Positions 1 through 5,049 are shown, counted from the stretch's first letter. The stretch is 5,049 nt of DNA from an uncultured Rhodobacterales bacterium (GCA_937901055.1 CALCGO010000377.1:1-5049); one strand, 5' to 3'. Translations and numbers: made by a program. Notes: generated from the sequence alone by a model not told the origin.

Positions 1-382
1 GCTGGACCACTTCTGTTGGCATCTTTTGCTTGTGCAGGTCTTTGCCCAGCTCATTCAAAGCATCCTCAATAGGAGAGTACTCCGGGACTGTCTCGGCCAG
101 TACCATTTCAGCAACCTCATCGCCCAGTGCTCCGCGGATTATCTCCAAGCTGCGTTCTCTGGCTGACTTGTTGGCCTCATCGTTCAGCAAAGCTTCGATT
201 CTGGCATGCACCAGGGGCAGGGCCTGCATGGCCTCTCGGTAGCTGTCCCCGAGCTGGCGATACAGGGTCGCCTTTCCAATGAGGGGCCTAAGCCGCTCTG
301 GAACATTCCTCTTGTAGCGAAAGCTGCCGTTGGCTCTGCGAAAAACATAGCGGGGGAGTTGTAGGGGCACATCATCACTCAT
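1..382 (-). CDS. Tyrosine recombinase (phage-type integrase), N-terminal part, cut by the window edge
   Basis: This frame is open from an ATG at 382 to the left edge and gives 127 residues; the rest of the gene, including the catalytic domain, lies outside the window. The start of the protein (residues 9-36, LPRYVFRRANGSFRYKRNVP, then ERLRPLIGK) followed by a short segment containing LYRQLGDSYREA (40-51) is the usual opening of integrases from proteobacterial islands and prophages: a beta-hairpin-like 'YxxRR..G.(F/Y)xY.R.VP..LRP..G' segment, then an alpha-helical region that contacts arm or core DNA. Residues 60-127 are charged and helical, as in the SAM-like N-terminal domain. The Arg/His/Arg/Tyr catalytic residues cannot be checked. 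No clear Shine-Dalgarno sequence precedes the ATG, so the start is moderately certain. The neighbouring att-like sequence and repeats support a role in site-specific integration of a genomic island. Confidence 0.8.
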   Translation of the reverse strand, partial: MSDDVPLQLPRYVFRRANGSFRYKRNVPERLRPLIGKATLYRQLGDSYREAMQALPLVHARIEALLNDEANKSARERSLEIIRGALGDEVAEMVLAETVPEYSPIEDALNELGKDLHKQKMPTEVVQ

Positions 383-465
383 GGTTGTTAGGTTTGCGCC
401 TAGCGTGACCCAGTTCAAGTCAAAAGAGCCTCTCAGGACTGACTATTTGAGTCCCAAACATGACA

Positions 466-498
466 AAGCGGTCCTAAAAGCGGTCCCGAAAGTGGTCC
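466..498. repeat. Three tandem 12-bp-spaced copies of AAGCGGTCC (left cluster)
   Basis: Copies start at 466, 478 and 490, exactly 12 bp apart. The first two are AAGCGGTCC and the third is AAGTGGTCC. The same unit recurs in the same orientation at 631-651. The cluster lies between the integrase start and the tRNA-like att fragment, about 56 bp from the fragment. The best guess is arm-type binding sites for the integrase or a directionality factor. An operator in the integrase promoter is an alternative. Confidence 0.7.
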
Positions 499-554
499 TG
501 TGGAAATCTATACCACTGTATTTGCTTGGTTTATTGGTAATTTAAGAGAGATTT

Positions 555-579
555 TGGTGCCCAGAAGAGGACGTCGAAC
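555..579 (-). other. Candidate attachment site: 3'-end fragment of a tRNA-Leu-like gene
   Basis: Read on the minus strand, this segment matches the end of a tRNA: a T-loop-like GTTCGA, a T-stem strand CCTCT, an acceptor strand TCTGGGC, discriminator A and a genomically encoded CCA. An acceptor strand TCTGGGC with discriminator A fits alphaproteobacterial tRNA-Leu genes that begin GCCCAGA; this is from memory, not from a search. The T-loop reads TTCGACGT, one base longer than the expected TTCGAGT, and the sequence beyond it is AT-rich and not tRNA-like, so no functional tRNA is present. Such 3' fragments are the usual footprint of integrase-mediated insertion into a tRNA gene, and an integrase gene starts about 170 bp away. 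It could be attR of one element or a junction between two elements. Confidence 0.65.
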
Positions 580-630
580 TAATTACATTTCCATTTATTT
601 ACATATACTTATTTTGTCTCTGAAATAAAA

Positions 631-651
631 AAGCGGTCCCGAAAGCGGTCC
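631..651. repeat. Two 12-bp-spaced copies of AAGCGGTCC (right cluster)
   Basis: Perfect copies start at 631 and 643. The segment 634-651 differs by a single base from 481-498 in the left cluster, so the two clusters form a direct repeat on either side of the tRNA-like fragment. The nearest copy lies about 51 bp from the fragment, close to the distance on the other side. The cluster ends 20 bp before the broken end of the IS6-type transposase stub. Confidence 0.7.
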
Positions 652-670
652 ACAGACATAAAAAGACTCT

Positions 671-784
671 CTATAAATCTTCCACGTTACGCAGTGAGAG
701 CGGAAAACGAACGTATAGCATCACAGCGAGACGGATGATCTCTGGGCTCGTTTCAAAGTACCTGAATGGGGAGCGTTTTGTCAT
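671..784 (-). pseudogene. IS6-family transposase, N-terminal stub (37 codons)
   Basis: From an ATG at 784 the minus strand reads MTK then RSPFRYFETSPEIIRLAV, then MLYVRFPLSLRNVEDL, followed by TAG at 671-673. This is the highly conserved N-terminus of IS6-family (IS26/IS6100-like) DDE transposases, in which NVEDL normally continues as LHERGI and leads to a protein of roughly 230-240 residues. Here the match ends at the stop and the sequence becomes the att-flanking repeat region, so the gene has lost the zinc-ribbon-like part and the whole DDE catalytic domain. It cannot be active. The family call is from recognition of the conserved block; the exact IS was not determined. Confidence 0.85.
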
Positions 785-841
785 ACGGCGAGGCTACGAA
801 ACCGCCCTGCGCTGCTCAAGCTCCTTTTGTCTGACAGTGCT
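671..841 (-). mobile_element. Remnant of an IS6-family insertion sequence (transposase-proximal end)
   Basis: The stub gene keeps about 57 bp upstream of its ATG. On the minus strand a sequence AGCACTGTCAG starting near 841 resembles the GGCACTGT-type inner or terminal repeat of IS6 elements, and its distance to the ATG is like that in IS26. This would put the outer end of the element about 10 bp beyond the LysR stop codon. The other end is missing, broken at about position 670. The boundary near 841 is tentative because the second terminal repeat and the 8-bp target duplication are not present to confirm it. Confidence 0.5.
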
Positions 842-850
842 GTCGAGAAG

Positions 851-1723
851 CTAAGATGTGTCCATGATATCTTCCATCCAATCCAAAAAAGCCTGCGCAG
901 CAGGTGTTTGGTCTTGTGCTCCAGGTTCACTGATGAAGTACCGCTCTTGCATCTTTAATTCACCGTCGAATGGGCGCACCAACTGCCCTGCGCGCTCTGG
1001 TGCGCCAAACAAGCTGGTGTGTGAAAGTGCAAGCCCAACGCCGTTTGCCGCAGCCGTCAGTGAGACGACGACGGTAGAGGTGTAGTTGACCGGTTGGGGT
1101 ATTAGGTCCCCATGACCGGATTTGTGCCATTGATCCCAAGTTGCGGTCATGCCAGCGCTGTTGAAGTGAGGGGCCTCGCGGAGACGACCATTGGCAAGAA
1201 GATCCGGAGAACAGACGGGAAAGTAGTATTCGTCCCGCAATGGACGAAAGCCCTGATCTGCGTAGCTGACACCGTTGACGATGCTGATCGACGATTTCGC
1301 AGGCCGGTCATCGCCATCCCAGATATGGGGAAGGATGTTCAGATTGATCCACGGATGTTTCACATAAAGTTCGGACAGGCGCGGCATCAGCCAGAACAAC
1401 GTAAAGGCCATATTGGCGCGCAGGGTAAGCGAGCGCCCGCGCTCGGCATCAAAAACCGTTTTCGTACCGACCCGGATCATGTCGAAGGCTTCGCGCACGA
1501 AATACACGTAATCGCGGCCAGCCTCTGTCAATTGCATCTGTCGCCCACTTCTAAAAAACAGATCGTCATGTAAATGCGCCTCAAGCAGTTTTATCTGCTG
1601 GGAGACCGCTGATTGCGTAACATTCAGCTCAGACGCAGCCGCCGTGAACGAGCCGAGCCGTGCAGACGCCTCAAAGCTGCGCAACCAGTTGAGCGGGGGC
1701 ATATGATCAGATTCTTGCGACAT
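851..1723 (-). CDS. LysR-family transcriptional regulator, GcvA type
   Basis: A 290-residue protein, the usual LTTR length. The N-terminal winged helix-turn-helix spans about residues 9-68: PPLNWLRSFEASARLGSFTA, then ASELNVTQSAVSQQIKLLE, then LTEAG at 65-69. The PLNWLR and VTQSAVSQQIK wording is typical of the GcvA/DsdC/AmpR branch. Residues 98-290 form the LysR substrate-binding domain (LTLRANMAFTLFWLMPRLSE and following), including the late segment ANGVGLALSH. The ATG at 1723 is chosen because the domain begins right after it, a GGGG lies about 9 nt upstream, and a longer reading to 1957 would run through the promoter region into the divergent gene. Its ATG lies 15 bp from a strong inverted repeat. 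It probably controls the divergent operon in response to the pathway substrate and may repress itself; this is inferred from the usual behaviour of divergent LTTRs. Confidence 0.93.
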   Translation of the reverse strand: MSQESDHMPPLNWLRSFEASARLGSFTAAASELNVTQSAVSQQIKLLEAHLHDDLFFRSGRQMQLTEAGRDYVYFVREAFDMIRVGTKTVFDAERGRSLTLRANMAFTLFWLMPRLSELYVKHPWINLNILPHIWDGDDRPAKSSISIVNGVSYADQGFRPLRDEYYFPVCSPDLLANGRLREAPHFNSAGMTATWDQWHKSGHGDLIPQPVNYTSTVVVSLTAAANGVGLALSHTSLFGAPERAGQLVRPFDGELKMQERYFISEPGAQDQTPAAQAFLDWMEDIMDTS

Positions 1724-1738
1724 TTCAGTACCCCAATA

Positions 1739-1755
1739 CATTAGCTGATCTAATG
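1739..1755. promoter_or_regulatory. Probable LysR-type operator (T-N11-A box, CATTAG-N5-CTAATG)
   Basis: A perfect 6-bp inverted repeat, CATTAG and CTAATG separated by 5 bp, lies in the divergent intergenic region. It contains the LTTR consensus T-N11-A (1741-1753). Its half-sites are CTAAT, the core reported for GcvA binding in Escherichia coli, which agrees with the GcvA-type HTH of the adjacent regulator. Its centre is about 66 bp upstream of the start point predicted from the promoter described for the operon, the classical position of an LTTR recognition site. Confidence 0.7.
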
Positions 1756-1774
1756 AATATACGTTGAATTTATC

Positions 1775-1806
1775 GTTTGTGCAAACCAAAAAATGCACCG
1801 AATATA
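1775..1806 (+). promoter_or_regulatory. Candidate promoter of the four-gene operon with overlapping dyad
   Basis: TTGTGC (1777-1782) as a weak -35 and AATATA (1801-1806) as -10 are separated by 18 bp. The -35 lies inside a second inverted repeat, GTTTG-TG-CAAAC (1775-1786), which would occupy the place of an LTTR activation-binding site. A start near 1813 would leave a short leader before the ribosome binding site at 1821. The boxes are weak, as expected for an activator-dependent promoter, and are only a reading of the sequence. Confidence 0.4.
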
Positions 1807-1820
1807 GCCACATATTTGTC

Positions 1821-1828
1821 GAGGAGAC
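1821..1828 (+). promoter_or_regulatory. Ribosome binding site GAGGAGAC that fixes the first gene's start
   Basis: AGGAG at 1822-1826 is 6 nt before the ATG at 1833. This favours that ATG over an in-frame TTG at 1764, which lies upstream of the proposed promoter -10 and has no such site. Confidence 0.75.
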
Positions 1829-1832
1829 AGTG

Positions 1833-2603
1833 ATGGGCCTGCAGGAAACGCAATTGAATGAATTAGGCACACATCTTGACCATTGGCAGGACCGAGCAGA
1901 TCTGGCGGCAAGCTTTCGTTGGACCGCACGCCTGAACATGCACGAGGCGGTTGCCAATCACTTCAGCCTTGCAGTCAATGAGGATGGCAGCCGTTTTCTG
2001 ATCAACCCCAATCAGCGGCATTTTTCGCGGATAAAGGCGTCGGACCTGTTACTTCTTGACGCAAATGATCCATCGGCTTTGGATCGCCCGAATGCGCCCG
2101 ATCCAACGGCATGGGGGCTGCATGGCTCTATTCATCGCGCTGTGCCACATGCACGCTGTGTCATGCATGTGCATTCAATCCATGCGACGGTTCTTGCGGC
2201 ACTGGCGGACAGCACGCTGCAGCCAATCGACCAAAACACAGCCACCTTTTACGGCCGCCACGTCGTGGATGAACACTTCGGCGGCTTGGCCTTCGAAGAA
2301 GAGGGCAAGCGCTGTGCGGGGTTGCTATCAAACCCAAAAAACAAAGTAATGATCATGGGCAACCATGGGGTCTTGGTGATCGGTGCCTCTGTCGCGGACA
2401 CGTTCAACCGGCTCTATTACTTCGAACGGGCAGCGGAGACGTATATCCGAGCGCTGCAAACCGGCCAGCCACTACGCGTTCTCAGCCATGAAATTGCAGA
2501 GAAAACGGCGCAAGAGATGGAGGATTACCCCTCGCAAGCAGAGCAACATTTGGCCGAGCTTAGGGCGATCCTTGACGATGAAAATTCCAACTACGCGAGC
2601 TAG
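1833..2603 (+). CDS. Class II aldolase/adducin-fold protein, non-canonical active site
   Basis: A 256-residue soluble protein of the class II aldolase/adducin family. The metal site is visible: the HxH pair H112/H114 in VMHVHSIHA and the third histidine H178 in MGNHGVLVIG, matching H92, H94 and H155 of fuculose-1-phosphate aldolase. The catalytic glutamate of that enzyme (E73) aligns with a histidine in WGLHGSIH (H97), as in many adducin-like bacterial members, so a sugar-phosphate aldolase role is unlikely. The fold also serves in epimerases, decarboxylating lyases and the non-heme iron oxygenases NovR/CloR. The C-terminal helical part (YYFERAAETYIRAL) is typical of the oligomeric family. 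It is the first gene of the operon and ends 3 nt before the desaturase gene. Its reaction is unknown; lyase or metal-dependent modification of the hydroxylated product is my inference. Confidence 0.9.
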   Translation: MGLQETQLNELGTHLDHWQDRADLAASFRWTARLNMHEAVANHFSLAVNEDGSRFLINPNQRHFSRIKASDLLLLDANDPSALDRPNAPDPTAWGLHGSIHRAVPHARCVMHVHSIHATVLAALADSTLQPIDQNTATFYGRHVVDEHFGGLAFEEEGKRCAGLLSNPKNKVMIMGNHGVLVIGASVADTFNRLYYFERAAETYIRALQTGQPLRVLSHEIAEKTAQEMEDYPSQAEQHLAELRAILDDENSNYAS

Positions 2604-2606
2604 ATC

Positions 2607-3635
2607 ATGCCTGATTATGTGCCAACAAACGCCGCCTCCTCGAATGTCACACTTGCAAAGAAAGAGCTCAAGGCCATTGCGGCGCGTTCTGACCGCCCCG
2701 GACTGATATATCTGGGTCAATGGGGGGTCGCGCTGGCCCTGACGGGGGCGTTGATCTGGGCGAGCATGGGAACGCTTTGGGTGTGGCCAGCCATGTTCGT
2801 TTACGGCATTGTCCTGAGCGTTCCGGCCTACGCGATGAGCCATGAAACGGCGCATGGCACGGCGTTTCGCAGCAGATGGCTGAACGAAACTGTGCTTTGG
2901 ATCACATCGTTGATCTATATGGAGGAACCGCTCCATCGCCGATTCACCCACACCAACCACCATACGCACACATGGCATGTCGGCAAGGACAGCCAGATGC
3001 CCTTTGACACGCCAATGGATCTGCGCGGTTGGGTTGCAGAGATTACTGGATTTGCGCTGTTGCGGTTTCACGTCATGGCGTTTTTGCAACTGGCGACGCG
3101 GCATTATACCGACACGATCCGCATGGTCGCTCCTGACAGTGAACTGCCAAAGATGACGCGGAATGCCCGGATCATGCTTGCGATTTATGCGCTCATTGCG
3201 GCGGCGCCTTTTGTGGGCATTTGGTGGCCGGTCTGGTTCTTCGTTTTGCCGCGCATATTGGGTGCGCCGGTGATGCTGCTGTTCACACTGATCCAGCATG
3301 TGGAGTTGCAGGAAAACTCACCGTCGATCCTGGAAAGCACCCGGTCGTTTCGCACCACTTGGCTTGGTCGGTTCCTTTACATGAACATGAACAACCACGT
3401 CGAGCACCATCTCTATCCGCAGGTCCCCTTTCATGCTCTGCCAGTGCTGGCCGAAGCGATTGAAGATCAATTGCCGCAGCCGGACCCCGGTTTTTTGCGC
3501 ACCAACTACGAAGTCATCTATGTCACGGCGCGCCGTTCACTTGGGCTGTCGACCAAGGCCCCAAGCATCCGTCAAGCACCGCATATGATCACTGACGGTG
3601 GCCCTGTGCGCCGGATCGCTGAGAGGAGCATGTAA
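2607..3635 (+). CDS. Membrane fatty-acid-desaturase-family di-iron oxygenase (MocD-like)
   Basis: A 342-residue integral membrane protein of the fatty acid desaturase superfamily. All histidine boxes for the di-iron centre are present: HETAH (79-83), HRRFTHTNHH (110-119, with HTNHH as the second box) and HVEHH (264-268), plus H231 before the last box. Hydrophobic segments near 36-55, 60-77, 143-162, 187-205 and 207-229 fit four or more membrane helices with the histidines on the cytoplasmic side. The NNHVEHHLYP wording and the Rieske ferredoxin in the same operon resemble MocD/MocE of the rhizobial rhizopine cluster, where MocD is a presumed hydroxylase. Hydroxylation, N- or O-demethylation or desaturation of a small substrate are all possible; a true lipid desaturase is less likely in this context. 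The ATG is 3 nt after the previous stop with only a weak upstream site, suggesting translational coupling. Confidence 0.9.
   Translation: MPDYVPTNAASSNVTLAKKELKAIAARSDRPGLIYLGQWGVALALTGALIWASMGTLWVWPAMFVYGIVLSVPAYAMSHETAHGTAFRSRWLNETVLWITSLIYMEEPLHRRFTHTNHHTHTWHVGKDSQMPFDTPMDLRGWVAEITGFALLRFHVMAFLQLATRHYTDTIRMVAPDSELPKMTRNARIMLAIYALIAAAPFVGIWWPVWFFVLPRILGAPVMLLFTLIQHVELQENSPSILESTRSFRTTWLGRFLYMNMNNHVEHHLYPQVPFHALPVLAEAIEDQLPQPDPGFLRTNYEVIYVTARRSLGLSTKAPSIRQAPHMITDGGPVRRIAERSM
3621..3628 (+). promoter_or_regulatory. Ribosome binding site GAGAGGAG that fixes the PanB-like start
   Basis: AGGAG at 3624-3628 lies inside the end of the desaturase gene, 8 nt before the ATG at 3637. It supports that ATG rather than an in-frame GTG at 3598, which would add 13 residues overlapping the desaturase gene. 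Confidence 0.75.
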
Positions 3636-3636
3636 C

Positions 3637-4485
3637 ATGAAGCGCATTTATGATTTCAGCCGCAACCCGTCGATGCGGAACTACACAATTTCAGACCTTC
3701 GGGCGCTCAAGGGGTCTGACAAGAAGCTGTCCATGGCGAACCCGGCCAATGACGCAGAGGTCAAAGCCTGCCTTGACGCAGGGATCGATCTGTTTGTTGT
3801 CGGTGGTGATCAGATCGAAGATGTCCGACGTCTCGCGCCACATCATTTTACAGGCGTCGGGAGCTCATTCGCGCAATTTGGTAGCGCGCAGGAGATCATG
3901 GATCACGCCTTTGAGATGATGCGCAAAGGGGGCGATCTCTATTATACGCTCCGCTCTTTCGACGTGATGGAAAAGCTCGCGAATGAAGGCATCCCGGTGC
4001 AAAGCCACATTGGTCTCATCCCCACGTTCAGCCAGTACTGCGGTGGCCTGCGCGGTTGGGGTCGCAAGGCGGATGAAGCATTGAAAATCTTTGAGACGCT
4101 CAAACGGATGGAGGATGTCGGCGTCGTTGCCGTCGAGGCGGAGTGTATCGCCGAGGAGGTCCTTGCAGCAGTCAACACCAAGACGTCTATCGTGACCTTT
4201 TCACTGGGGTCCGGGATGGCAGGCGATGTGATCATGTCCTTTGTCGCCGATATCTGCGGCGAGGCCAGCGAAGAGGACAAACCCCCAAAACACGCCCATG
4301 CCTTTGGTCAGGTTGGCCGTCTGCACAAACAAATCCACGAAGAACGTGTCGCGGCACTTGGGGCATTTCACTCAGAAGTCGCCGCGCAGAACTTTCCGTA
4401 TGCCGAGACGAACATCTCCATGCATCCAGGAGAGCAGGAGAAATTCTTGGAGGCGTTGGATAAATGGTCGCCGACCCATCAATGA
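3637..4485 (+). CDS. PanB-like protein (PEP mutase/isocitrate lyase superfamily), atypical
   Basis: A 282-residue protein with the layout of ketopantoate hydroxymethyltransferase (PanB, usually about 265 residues): a first strand with DLFVVGGD (51-58, Asp58 matching the metal-binding Asp45 of the E. coli enzyme), IPVQSHIGLIP (119-129, matching VPVCGHLGLTP with the active-site His), VEAEC (166-170, Glu169 matching the general base Glu181) and LGSGMAGD (190-197, matching IGAGNVTDG). The second metal Asp (Asp84) and the Lys112/Glu114 pair of E. coli PanB have no obvious counterparts: the matching stretches read HHFTGVGSSF and DLYYTLRS. It is therefore probably not the pantothenate enzyme. Operon placement, 1 nt after the desaturase stop, suggests a catabolic step such as retro-aldol release of a one-carbon or small keto-acid unit; this is inference. 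Automated annotation would likely call it 3-methyl-2-oxobutanoate hydroxymethyltransferase. Confidence 0.8.
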   Translation: MKRIYDFSRNPSMRNYTISDLRALKGSDKKLSMANPANDAEVKACLDAGIDLFVVGGDQIEDVRRLAPHHFTGVGSSFAQFGSAQEIMDHAFEMMRKGGDLYYTLRSFDVMEKLANEGIPVQSHIGLIPTFSQYCGGLRGWGRKADEALKIFETLKRMEDVGVVAVEAECIAEEVLAAVNTKTSIVTFSLGSGMAGDVIMSFVADICGEASEEDKPPKHAHAFGQVGRLHKQIHEERVAALGAFHSEVAAQNFPYAETNISMHPGEQEKFLEALDKWSPTHQ

Positions 4486-4507
4486 CCCCACGTGAAGGAA
4501 TGACGAC

Positions 4508-4819
4508 ATGACGCAATGGATTGACGCATGTGCCACCGACGATATCGATGAAGAAGACCTGATCACTTGGGAGCACGACGGCCACGTTTACGCGATTTAC
4601 AACACCGAAAAGGGCTTTTTTGCAACCGATGGCATTTGCACGCATGAAGAACAAAGCCTCGCCGATGGGCTCGTCATTGACTGCGTCATTGAGTGCCCAT
4701 TGCATGGTGGGCGATTTGACGTCTGTACAGGCAAGGCCCTGTCGGCACCTGTCAGCGTGGATCTGAAAACCTATGATATCAAAGTCGAAAATGGCCGCAT
4801 TTATGTGGATACACAGTAG
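4508..4819 (+). CDS. Rieske-type [2Fe-2S] ferredoxin (MocE-like)
   Basis: A 103-residue soluble Rieske ferredoxin. The cluster ligands are complete: C44-T-H46 in GICTHEE and C63-P-L-H66 in CPLHGGRF, with 16 residues between H46 and C63, the normal spacing. The rest has the usual small beta fold, ending TYDIKVENGRIYV. There is no signal peptide or membrane segment, so it acts in the cytoplasm as an electron carrier, most likely to the di-iron desaturase encoded two genes upstream, as proposed for MocE and MocD. AAGGA at 4495-4499 lies 8 nt before the ATG, and the gap to the previous gene is 22 nt. It is the last gene of the operon in view. A cognate ferredoxin reductase is not in the window and may be encoded elsewhere or be a general housekeeping one. 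Confidence 0.93.
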   Translation: MTQWIDACATDDIDEEDLITWEHDGHVYAIYNTEKGFFATDGICTHEEQSLADGLVIDCVIECPLHGGRFDVCTGKALSAPVSVDLKTYDIKVENGRIYVDTQ

Positions 4820-5049
4820 GCTGATTTGTCTTACTTGCTGCTCTTTTCGGTTTTGAGAGCATATAGGTGAAATTGTTCCTGAACATCGGAGACTTAACCG
4901 AGCTATGCCGACTGGCGCATCGCGACTCCAATGCTGTGAAGGAGCATCGGGCGCTCAGATTGCAGTTCAATGGCCGCTGTTAATCGTCAGCACACATACG
5001 GTTTCAAAGGGCAAACAGGGGCTTTGTCCTACACCTATCGTGTCCAAAC

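Noticed and set aside
466..651. CRISPR array or replication iterons
   Set aside because: Units are 9-12 bp with no unique spacers, unlike CRISPR; no replication initiator is nearby, and the integrase and att context gives a better explanation.
833..844. Dyad GACAGTGCTGTC as a terminator for the regulator
   Set aside because: The stem is very short and has no T tract on the minus strand; it more likely belongs to the IS6 end.
1112..1573. Plus-strand open frame of 153 codons opposite the regulator
   Set aside because: Antisense shadow of a confident LysR gene; no ribosome binding site or recognisable motif.
1764..1832. TTG start for the aldolase-fold gene
   Set aside because: It lies upstream of the likely -10 region and lacks a ribosome binding site, while the ATG at 1833 has a strong one.
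1724..1957. Longer regulator reading that adds 78 residues before the LysR domain
   Set aside because: It would run through the operator, promoter and first 125 bases of the divergent gene; the added residues are not LTTR-like.
2472..3299. Long minus-strand open frame of 275 codons opposite the desaturase
   Set aside because: It is antisense to a clear desaturase with all histidine boxes; its Arg/His/Gln-rich translation resembles no family and is a codon-bias shadow.
4232..4705. Minus-strand open frame of 157 codons across the PanB-like/Rieske junction
   Set aside because: It is antisense to two well-supported genes and has no family resemblance.
2607..4819. Calling the cluster a rhizopine (moc) catabolism locus
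   Set aside because: Only MocD- and MocE-like proteins are shared; no MocA, MocB, MocC or MocR counterpart is present, and these two families occur in many other contexts.
4839..4861. Hairpin TGCTCT...AGAGCA as a rho-independent terminator after the operon
   Set aside because: The stem is only 6 bp with an 11-nt loop and is not followed by a T tract, so it is too weak to call.

Overview
The window looks like accessory DNA from an alphaproteobacterium, most likely a marine Rhodobacterales (Roseobacter-group) strain. This is an inference from protein character (a GcvA-type LysR regulator, a MocD/MocE-like desaturase and Rieske pair, an IS6-type transposase remnant) and from a tRNA-Leu-like fragment. 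No marker gene fixes the taxon.

Left third (1-850), mobile-element debris. Positions 1-382 on the minus strand encode the N-terminal 127 residues of a tyrosine recombinase (integrase) that runs off the left edge. Upstream of it, at 555-579, is a fragment matching the 3' end of a tRNA-Leu-like gene (minus strand) with no tRNA body attached, so it is a likely att site. It is flanked almost symmetrically by two clusters of a 12-bp-periodic repeat with core AAGCGGTCC (466-498 and 631-651), an arrangement that resembles an attP or a tandem-element junction. Next comes the N-terminal stub of an IS6-family transposase (671-784, minus), cut off by an in-frame stop. Its inferred outer end lies about 10 bp from the end of the LysR gene.

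Middle and right (851-4819), a compact regulated gene cluster. A GcvA-type LysR regulator (minus) is divergent from a four-gene operon (plus): a class II aldolase/adducin-fold protein, a membrane fatty-acid-desaturase-type di-iron oxygenase (MocD-like), a PanB-like protein of the PEP mutase/isocitrate lyase superfamily, and a small Rieske ferredoxin (MocE-like). Gaps between the four genes are 3, 1 and 22 nt. The divergent region carries a near-ideal LysR box, ATTAG-N5-CTAAT, placed where a primary site is expected relative to a plausible promoter.

Inferred joint function: the Rieske protein passes electrons to the di-iron desaturase/hydroxylase, which oxidises a small substrate. The PanB-like and class II aldolase-like proteins could then process the product, for example by C-C bond cleavage, under control of the LysR protein. 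I cannot name the substrate. Both lyase-fold proteins appear to lack standard catalytic residues of their best-known relatives, so the usual names should not be taken literally. No ferredoxin reductase is present in the window.

The right tail (4820-5049) contains no gene I can support.
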